This document shows, one piece after another, positions 57,896-64,000 of a stretch of DNA of 64,000 nucleotides (position 1 is its first letter; each line of letters starts with the position of its first letter). The stretch comes from an uncultured Brachyspira sp. (GTDB taxonomy: Bacteria; Spirochaetota; Brachyspiria; Brachyspirales; Brachyspiraceae), in the NCBI RefSeq assembly GCF_944390845.1, contig NZ_CALXRM010000001.1:1-64000 (forward strand), in the 5' to 3' direction. A program made the translations under genes and the position numbers. The notes beneath the pieces are model-generated. The model was given only the letters and a program-made list of their open reading frames with translations, was not told where the DNA came from and did not search any database.

Positions 57896-59143
57896 ATGAT
57901 AAAAAAAATATTAGAGTTTATTTTTTCAAAGAAAGATAAAGGTATATACTGTTATATAACTATATTAGGTATAAAAATAGTTACTAAGCCATTAAGATTG
58001 AAAATATTAGAAATGGACAAAAGAATTGAAAATAGTTTTAATACTTTAAGAAAAGAAATATTAATATCTAGAGGTTTAAACTATCAAGTACCAATATATA
58101 GTTTAAATGAAAATGAAATAAAATATAGTCCTTTAGTATCTGTAATTATCACAGTATATAATATTGGCAGCAAATATTTAGTTCATTGTTTAGAATCTGT
58201 AATAAATCAAACATTAAAAGATATAGAAATTATTATAGTAAATGATGCCTCTCATTTGAAAGAAGATGATGATATATGTTTATCTTATAAAGAAAAAGAT
58301 AGTAGAATAACATATATTAAACTTGATAAAAATGTAGGGGATGGAGAAGCAAGGATGTGCGGACTAAGAAAAGCAAAAGGATATGCAGTTTCTTTTGTAG
58401 ATGGTGATGATTATTTATCACCCAATTTGTATGAAATAACAGTTGGCAATATGTTACAAAATTCTCTTGATATAGTTTGTTATAATTTTTTTATTTTACA
58501 TAAAAATAATAATAATATTGTTTTTTTAAATTCTGCCAATAACAATATGCCATATAATATTTTTTATAAAAAAGATTCTATAGACATATTTAGCAATACA
58601 TATCTATATATAGACGGACATTTATGGAACAAATTATTTAGAAGAGAAATACTATTAAAAGTTGGTTATAATAATATGGCAGCTAGATATAAATGTAAAG
58701 ATTTAAATTATTGTTTTAAAGTATTTATAGAAGCAGAGGCTATATCATATATACCAATTAATTTATATTTTTATATAGATAGTAGGCAAACTTCAATAAT
58801 TAACAATACAAATTTTAAAGATAATTTTTTTACAGATATATATTATATATATACTGATATGTATGATTATATTAATAAATCTTCTAATGAAATGATAACA
58901 AAATTATTTGCATCTAATTTTGATTGGCTATATAATTCAGCATTAAAATTTGATAGATATAAAATAAAAGATGAAAAATATTTTATTAATTTATTTGGAA
59001 AAATCATATTAGATCTAAAAAATTATGGAGCTATCAATATAGAACAATTAATTGAAAATGTAAAAATTAATAATAATAACAATATTAATATGATTAATTG
59101 GCTTGATAATTTATTTTTAATAAGTAGAAAAAAGATAAAATAA
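57896..59143 (+). CDS. Glycosyltransferase family 2 with N-terminal extension
   Basis: A 415-aa protein whose GT-A domain begins late (about residue 80, VSVIITVYNIGSKYLVHCLES) and has the metal motif DGDD (SFVDGDDYLS). The first 75 residues contain IYCYITILGIKIVTKP, matching the C-terminal tail of the preceding HAD protein, so an older fusion or a common glycan-enzyme tail is likely. Last gene of the operon; AGGG lies 9 bases before the ATG. Confidence 0.88.
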   Translation: MIKKILEFIFSKKDKGIYCYITILGIKIVTKPLRLKILEMDKRIENSFNTLRKEILISRGLNYQVPIYSLNENEIKYSPLVSVIITVYNIGSKYLVHCLESVINQTLKDIEIIIVNDASHLKEDDDICLSYKEKDSRITYIKLDKNVGDGEARMCGLRKAKGYAVSFVDGDDYLSPNLYEITVGNMLQNSLDIVCYNFFILHKNNNNIVFLNSANNNMPYNIFYKKDSIDIFSNTYLYIDGHLWNKLFRREILLKVGYNNMAARYKCKDLNYCFKVFIEAEAISYIPINLYFYIDSRQTSIINNTNFKDNFFTDIYYIYTDMYDYINKSSNEMITKLFASNFDWLYNSALKFDRYKIKDEKYFINLFGKIILDLKNYGAINIEQLIENVKINNNNNINMINWLDNLFLISRKKIK

Positions 59144-59156
59144 TTATATGTAAATA

Positions 59157-59198
59157 AAAAATTGAATGTATTTTATTGATAAAATATATTCAATTTTT
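59157..59198 (+). terminator. Terminator of the polysaccharide operon
   Basis: A 20-base arm (59157-59176) pairs with 59179-59198 with one mismatch (G-T), followed by T-run. The central bases form the loop. Confidence 0.85.
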
Positions 59199-59338
59199 TT
59201 AAATTGAAATTTATTAAAAAATGTACTGATTGTTTTATAGGCTATTATCTATATCCATAGATTTCATATATATAAATTTATCATTATTTTTAACAGGAAT
59301 AAAGGTACAAATTACTATTTGTATAATATTTATTATAA

Positions 59339-59381
59339 AAAACTTGTAATTAATATTTCTTAAAAATTAATTACAAGTTTT
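59339..59381 (-). terminator. Terminator of ugd
   Basis: A 16-bp perfect stem AAAACTTGTAATTAAT/ATTAATTACAAGTTTT (59339-59354, 59366-59381). On the minus strand a T-run follows. Confidence 0.8.
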
Positions 59382-59409
59382 AATCTATATATCATAAAAA
59401 TAGAATGGA

Positions 59410-60717
59410 TTATCCTATTCTAATATATTTCAAACCTCTTGACTCTAAAATATTTCTATCATATATATTTCTACCATCAAAAATAATTTTATCTTTTAAT
59501 ATATTAGCAATTCTAGTAAAATCAGGACGTCTAAATTCATTCCATTCAGTCAAAAGAAGTAAAGCATCAGCATTTTCTAATACATCATATGATGAACTAG
59601 CATATTTTATTTTATCACCAAATATAACTTTAGCAGTCTCCATAGCTTTAGGGTCATAGCCTTTAATAATAGCACCTTTTTCAAGTAAAGAATTTATTAT
59701 AGTAATAGATGGAGCCTCTCTCATATCATTAGTATTAGGTTTAAATGCAAATCCCCATACAGCAAAAACTTTTCCTTCTAATTTATTATTATAATAATCT
59801 TCTATTTTTTTTACAAAAATTTCTCTCTGTTTGAAATTAACTGAATCAGCAGCTTTTAATATATCATATTCACATCCATTTTCTTTAGCAGTATTTAACA
59901 ATGCTTTTACATCTTTAGGAAAACAGCTTCCGCCATAACCTAATCCAGGAAACAAGAATTGACTTCCTATACGTCTATCAGCTGCCATTCCCAATCTAAC
60001 CATATCTACATTAGCACCAACTTTTTCACAAATATTTGCTATCTCATTAATATAAGATATTTTAACAGCTAAAAAAGAATTAGCTGCATATTTTGTCATC
60101 TCAGCAGATTTTACATCCATAGTAATTACAGGATTACCAGTTCTTAAGAAAGCAGAATATAATTCATACATTATTTTAGTAGCTCTTTCAGAATTAGAAC
60201 CAATTACTATTCTATCAGGTTTTAGTGAATCTTCTACAGCAGCACCTTGCTTTAAAAATTCAGGATTAGATACCACATCAAATTCATTTTTAAATTCATC
60301 TTTAGCATTTGATCTTATTATTTCAGTAACTTTTTCTGCAGTACCAACTGGCACAGTAGATTTATCAACTATAACCTTATATCCATTCAAAGCTTTTCCT
60401 ATTTGTTCTGCCACAGTATATACATATTTCATATCAGCAGAACCATCTTCTCCTTGAGGTGTACCTACCGCTATAAAACAGATTAAAGATTCTTTAACTG
60501 CATTTGCTAAATCAGAGCTAAAAGATAATCTCTTTTCTCCAACATTAAATTTAATTAAATCATCTAATCCAGGCTCATAGATTGGTATTATTCCATTTTT
60601 TAATTTTTTTAATTTATCTTCATCATTATCAACACATATTACAAAATTACCCATTTCAGCAAAACAAGCTCCCACCACTAAACCAACATAGCCGGTACCA
60701 ATAACACATATTTTCAT
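59410..60717 (-). CDS. ugd: UDP-glucose 6-dehydrogenase
   Basis: Oxidises UDP-glucose to UDP-glucuronate, a precursor for surface glycans. NAD-binding motif CVIGTGYVGLVVGACFAEMG, catalytic Cys265 in GYGGSCFPKDVKAL, and FKPNTNDMREAPS. At 435 aa it is full length. The TTG at 60723 is only 3 bases from GGAG, so the ATG at 60717 is the start. Convergent with the polysaccharide operon, which it may serve. Confidence 0.95.
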   Translation of the reverse strand: MKICVIGTGYVGLVVGACFAEMGNFVICVDNDEDKLKKLKNGIIPIYEPGLDDLIKFNVGEKRLSFSSDLANAVKESLICFIAVGTPQGEDGSADMKYVYTVAEQIGKALNGYKVIVDKSTVPVGTAEKVTEIIRSNAKDEFKNEFDVVSNPEFLKQGAAVEDSLKPDRIVIGSNSERATKIMYELYSAFLRTGNPVITMDVKSAEMTKYAANSFLAVKISYINEIANICEKVGANVDMVRLGMAADRRIGSQFLFPGLGYGGSCFPKDVKALLNTAKENGCEYDILKAADSVNFKQREIFVKKIEDYYNNKLEGKVFAVWGFAFKPNTNDMREAPSITIINSLLEKGAIIKGYDPKAMETAKVIFGDKIKYASSSYDVLENADALLLLTEWNEFRRPDFTRIANILKDKIIFDGRNIYDRNILESRGLKYIRIG

Positions 60718-61014
60718 TATCAATGTCTCCTTTAATCCTAAAGTATATATTTGAAATTAATAATCAAATATACAAATATTATAAGTTCGTTTATATATGT
60801 ATAATTATAAAGCTAATATTTATATTTACAATCATAAAAATAATATATATTAATAAAATTGTCAATATTTTATATATTATTATTTTTGTGATTTATCTAT
60901 TTTTAATTATATTATAATAATTAAAAATATTTTTACAAATATGTAAAATATACTGTTATTATTATTAATTGTTATTCTCATTCTCAAAAACATAAAAATA
61001 TAATTAGGTAAATT

Positions 61015-62103
61015 ATGAAAAACAAACTATTAATATTTATCATTTTTGCATTAACTATATTGTCCATTAATAATTTTATATCATTTATATTCTTTTATTC
61101 TATATTATCTTTTCTAATAATGATGTTATCTTGTTCATCATTATCAAATATAGATAATTATCAGCACTTTTATTTGATAAATCAAGACAAAGAATATTTA
61201 AATATTTTAATATTAAATAATAACTATGAATATGGAACTATATATTACTCAGACAACAATAATAATGTAGTAGAATATAAAATAAAAAAATTAAACAAAT
61301 TAGATGGTTCATTTAAATCTGAAACAATTGACGGAAAGAAATTAAATGGTTATTTACCAAACAAAAACAGTGGTTTTGAAGGATCTTTAAATAATCAAAA
61401 AGTACATTTTGACTATCCAGGTTCATATATATCAGAAACTAATATATTACAGTATAATTATTCAAACCATATTGGAAAAGCAACATTAAAATATGAAATT
61501 TCTTTATTTCTTTTAAACAATCCCAATAGTATAAAAGCAATAGATATTATTAATTCAAATATAAATAAAGAGTATGGCATAACAGAGACAGTTAATATAA
61601 AAGATCAAAAAGAAATATATGATATAATAGAAACTACATTGAATAATAACATGCAAAAACATTTTCATGAATTAGGTGAAAAGATTGGAAATGAAGAATC
61701 AATTTACTATATAAAAAATACAATACCAAATATAACATTTATAAATGATGATTTAATTTCAATATCAAGTGATAATATATTAAAAAATGCTGTATATTAT
61801 TTGAATAGCGGAGAACAATTAAAAATCAATTATATCATTGCTGATACTAATAAATGTATAGAAATAATAAGATCTAAAATGCTAGATAATAAAAAAATTA
61901 TAGAAAATAAAAAATTTAACATTAATAATATAAGTTTAGAAAACAATTACTTTTACATAACACCTAACGGCATAGTTTTCAATTGGCTTTTACATTACAA
62001 AGATAATATCATTAATAAAGAAATCGATTATGTAAGTGTATTTCTAGAAGCAAAAGAAATTAATGATGTAATAAGCAATAAATTTAAGAAAATATTTAAT
62101 TAA
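61015..62103 (+). CDS. DUF3298-like probable lipoprotein, degenerate paralogue
   Basis: A 362-aa protein paralogous to the next gene: shared INSNINKEYGIT, LENNYFYITPNGIVFNW and overall layout. It has an unusually long hydrophobic leader (39 residues) before a possible lipobox Cys40 (LIMMLSC). In the C-terminal domain the TGGAHG motif of DUF3298 proteins is missing; the aligned place reads ISSDNILKNAVYYLNSG. AGG lies 7 bases before the ATG. It may be non-functional or altered. Confidence 0.6.
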   Translation: MKNKLLIFIIFALTILSINNFISFIFFYSILSFLIMMLSCSSLSNIDNYQHFYLINQDKEYLNILILNNNYEYGTIYYSDNNNNVVEYKIKKLNKLDGSFKSETIDGKKLNGYLPNKNSGFEGSLNNQKVHFDYPGSYISETNILQYNYSNHIGKATLKYEISLFLLNNPNSIKAIDIINSNINKEYGITETVNIKDQKEIYDIIETTLNNNMQKHFHELGEKIGNEESIYYIKNTIPNITFINDDLISISSDNILKNAVYYLNSGEQLKINYIIADTNKCIEIIRSKMLDNKKIIENKKFNINNISLENNYFYITPNGIVFNWLLHYKDNIINKEIDYVSVFLEAKEINDVISNKFKKIFN

Positions 62104-62194
62104 TAATTATAAATCTTTTTTACAAATGATAGTACAAATTGTTTTATAATAAATATATTTTGGGAAGTATATTATAATTTATAAGAGGGTAAAA

Positions 62195-63322
62195 ATGAAA
62201 TCTAGTTTTTTAACTTTATTATTATGTTTATCAATATTAGTTTCATGTACTACTAATACAAATGATAATCAAAAAGAAGCTACTAATGATTCCAAAACTA
62301 CGAAATTGGAACTTAGTGAAAATGAAAAAGCAAACAATTATGAAGTTGTATATTTGGTAGCTGATACTGGCGAATATATCAACTCAGAAGTAACACAAAA
62401 TGAAAATGGCAATTTCGGTTATATATACTATAGAGATGCCAATCAAAATTTAACTACATTCAATATTACAAGAGCAGGGGAGCTTGATGAAGGAAGTGTA
62501 TCAGCAACTTCTTATGACAATAAAACATTAGAAGGAAATTTCCCTAGCATAGCATATCCATTCGTAGCTACAATAGATGGTAAAGAAATGACTTTCAAAA
62601 CTGGAAAAACATCTATAACTGGTGCTAGAATAATTGAATACACTTATTCTAATGTATCACCAAAAGCAGATGATCCTAGATATTTCCAATTCAAAAGTGC
62701 AATATTTGCTTTGAATAATGAAAATCAAATTGAAGTAATAGACAAAATAAATTTAGATATAAATAAAGAGTTCAATATAACAAATGCAACTGTTTTCAAT
62801 GATTTGACAAAATTATTAACAGCTCAAACTATAGTAAGCAATAAAATGACTCCTATCTATGATGAATGGGTAAAATCAGATTATATATCACATATAGAAA
62901 ATTATTCTTCTCAATTTGGTATAGATTATTTAAGTAAAAAAGTTGTATCTATAAACAAATTAGTTTATGAATATACTGGCGGAGCACATGGAAATTATGC
63001 TACAGTAAATAGTGTATACTCATTAGAAGATGGAAGCAAATTAAAAATAGAAGATCTTATAATCGACTTAAAAAATCCAGAATTATTAAAATTAGTGAAA
63101 GATAAATTAGTAAATATTGAAGGCAGAGATGCTAATTCTTATATAGGTTTAGACGAGCTTACATTAGAAAATAACAATTTCTATTTGACATCAAAAGGTT
63201 TAGTATTTACTTGGGGCATTTATGAAATAGGACCTTATGCAATAGGTGAAACTAGAGTATTAATACCTATAAAAGAAATAACACCTTATTTAAAAGACAA
63301 ATACAAAACAATCTTTGAATAA
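62195..63322 (+). CDS. DUF3298 (RsiV/PdaC-type) lipoprotein
   Basis: A 375-aa lipoprotein: a signal peptide with lipobox Cys18 (ILVSC). Residues about 215-375 form a DUF3298-type domain with YEYTGGAHGNYATVNSVYSLEDGSKLKIEDLI. Related domains occur in anti-sigma factor RsiV and deacetylase PdaC; here no catalytic domain is attached. The function is unknown. GAGGG lies 5 bases before the ATG. Terminated at 63347-63382. Confidence 0.75.
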   Translation: MKSSFLTLLLCLSILVSCTTNTNDNQKEATNDSKTTKLELSENEKANNYEVVYLVADTGEYINSEVTQNENGNFGYIYYRDANQNLTTFNITRAGELDEGSVSATSYDNKTLEGNFPSIAYPFVATIDGKEMTFKTGKTSITGARIIEYTYSNVSPKADDPRYFQFKSAIFALNNENQIEVIDKINLDINKEFNITNATVFNDLTKLLTAQTIVSNKMTPIYDEWVKSDYISHIENYSSQFGIDYLSKKVVSINKLVYEYTGGAHGNYATVNSVYSLEDGSKLKIEDLIIDLKNPELLKLVKDKLVNIEGRDANSYIGLDELTLENNNFYLTSKGLVFTWGIYEIGPYAIGETRVLIPIKEITPYLKDKYKTIFE

Positions 63323-63346
63323 TAAAAATATCTATTTATAAAGTGT

Positions 63347-63382
63347 AAAAGAGGGTAGTTATTAATTTAACTATCCTCTTTT
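63347..63382 (+). terminator. Terminator after the DUF3298 gene
   Basis: A 14-bp stem AAAAGAGGGTAGTT/AACTATCCTCTTTT (63347-63360, 63369-63382, one G-T pair). The T-run lies within the stem's end. Confidence 0.75.
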
Positions 63383-63606
63383 AAGTTCAAATTAGTAATT
63401 GAAATTTATAAAACATAAATTATATAAAATATTAGACAATAAACAAATATTATACTTCCAAAGAAATCAAAAAATATTATTAGTTATTATTGGTATTATC
63501 TTTCTTTATTAAACCAGCTTATACAATGCTTATTCAATGTAATAATAGAAAATAATTTGCTTACTGATGAGCAATTCAGAAGCGATGAATTCTAATATAA
63601 TATTTT

Positions 63607-63646
63607 TATAAAGGTATTAATTATTTTTTTAATTAATACCTTTATA
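63607..63646. repeat. Perfect 16-bp inverted repeat
   Basis: TATAAAGGTATTAATT (63607-63622) and its reverse complement (63631-63646), separated by 8 bases. No T-run on either side. It sits in a 580-base region without genes, just before the GC-rich element. Confidence 0.6.
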
Positions 63647-63758
63647 TTAAACTTGCTCCAAAAATAGTTTACAATATTAAATATAACATTTTGTAATTTA
63701 CCAATTATAAAAATAGCCTTTTATATGTTCTATAAAAAATATTTTAGTATATAAATAT

Positions 63759-63859
63759 GAAGTCCTTTTGCTTCTCGCCAAAGGCGTACTTCGTATGGGT
63801 CACCACCGAGTAGGTGCCTAATCTGCAAAAGAAGTGGGTGTGGGTGGCTAGTCCCCACA
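63759..63859. other. GC-rich foldable element, possible structured RNA or repeat
   Basis: About 100 bases of roughly 53% GC inside surroundings of about 20% GC. Possible stems: GAAGTCCTTT with AAAGG (63780-63784) and ACTTC (63788-63792); CTTTTGC (63765-63771) with GCAAAAG (63825-63831); CGCC/GGCG (63776-63786); CACC/GGTG (63801-63816); TGTGGG/CCCACA (63839-63859). The first two exclude each other. No long ORF. Type unknown. It ends 44 bases from the uvrA stop. Confidence 0.5.
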
Positions 63860-63903
63860 ATTAATAAATAAAATTAATTTTGAAACCAAGAATGTTATTT
63901 TAA

Positions 63904-64000
63904 TTAAATATACTTCCAAGTGTAGCCTTTTTTCATCTCTAGAATTTCATCAACAGTACCTTTAGCAATGATTTCTCCTCCATTAGTACCACCTTCTAAT
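63904..64000 (-). CDS. uvrA: UvrA excinuclease subunit, C-terminal fragment
   Basis: The gene runs off the window's right edge; only about the last 32 codons are visible. They read LEGGTNGGEIIAKGTVDEIL...GYTWKYI and stop, matching the UvrA C-terminus (EGG, GGEIVAEGT, YTGKYL). UvrA is the DNA-damage recognition ATPase of nucleotide excision repair. A UvrA-like paralogue cannot be excluded from this fragment. Confidence 0.75.
   Translation of the reverse strand, partial: LEGGTNGGEIIAKGTVDEILEMKKGYTWKYI

Noticed and set aside
60723-60917. 64-codon plus-strand ORF upstream of the lipoprotein pair
   Set aside because: Nearly pure Ile/Tyr/Lys low-complexity sequence from AT-rich intergenic DNA, with no ribosome binding site.
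63460-63594. Open frame without a start, ending ENNLLTDEQFRSDEF, in the last intergenic region
   Set aside because: No ATG, GTG or TTG with a ribosome binding site, and no recognisable family. It may be a gene remnant, but the evidence is too thin.
63763-63880. Short plus-strand ORF beginning MKSFCFSPKAYF in the GC-rich element
   Set aside because: Only 18 codons before TAG, with no ribosome binding site. The base pairing explains the sequence better than coding.

Overview
The window is very AT-rich and comes from a bacterium that looks like a spirochaete of the genus Brachyspira. This is inferred from gene content: a type III glutamine synthetase, a spirochaete-style che operon led by a membrane-free receptor, many ankyrin-repeat secreted proteins, and the low GC content. 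No rRNA, tRNA, CRISPR array or intact insertion sequence was found. About 90% of the window is coding. Promoters are mostly TTGACA-16/17-TATAAT-like, and starts are ATG with several well-supported TTG and GTG starts.

Region by region: (1) 1-5.6 kb is a trehalose module: TreR repressor, a reverse-strand NERD-domain gene, a palindromic operator/promoter, treB (PTS EIIBCA) and treA (phosphotrehalase). (2) 5.5-12.5 kb holds a PadR/HAAS membrane pair with an operator in its own promoter, a TetR regulator, gpsA, a lipoprotein, a YqhQ-like membrane protein, an unknown anchored protein and a WYL regulator. (3) 12.5-25.6 kb, reverse strand, holds glnN, then an operon transcribed as receptor-like protein, STAS, cheY, cheA, cheW, cheR, cheD, cheB and a nucleotidyltransferase-fold-like protein. 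Glutamine-dependent nadE lies upstream. (4) 25.7-32.0 kb holds a Nim-like flavoprotein, two cyclic-nucleotide-domain proteins and a tandem array of four ankyrin genes, the last broken by one in-frame stop. (5) 32-45.5 kb holds a flippase-like protein, a GldG-like protein, dxr, proS, a GNAT enzyme, and a reverse-strand envelope cluster (TPR-like protein, GlmU-like, beta-propeller-like, DUF2225, LptF/G), then a MATE exporter. (6) 45.6-50 kb is one-carbon metabolism: metF and a split methionine synthase (metH core plus separate activation-domain gene). (7) 50-60.7 kb holds a transmembrane chemoreceptor and a surface-polysaccharide operon (three GT2 enzymes, glf, a HAD-domain protein, a candidate 27-codon ORF), with ugd convergent. 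(8) 61-64 kb holds two paralogous DUF3298-type lipoproteins, a GC-rich foldable intergenic element and the 3' end of uvrA.

The two least explained items are the GC-rich element at 63759-63859, which can form two mutually exclusive stems, and the protein 6 nt downstream of cheB, which resembles a CD-NTase-type nucleotidyltransferase with substituted catalytic acids.
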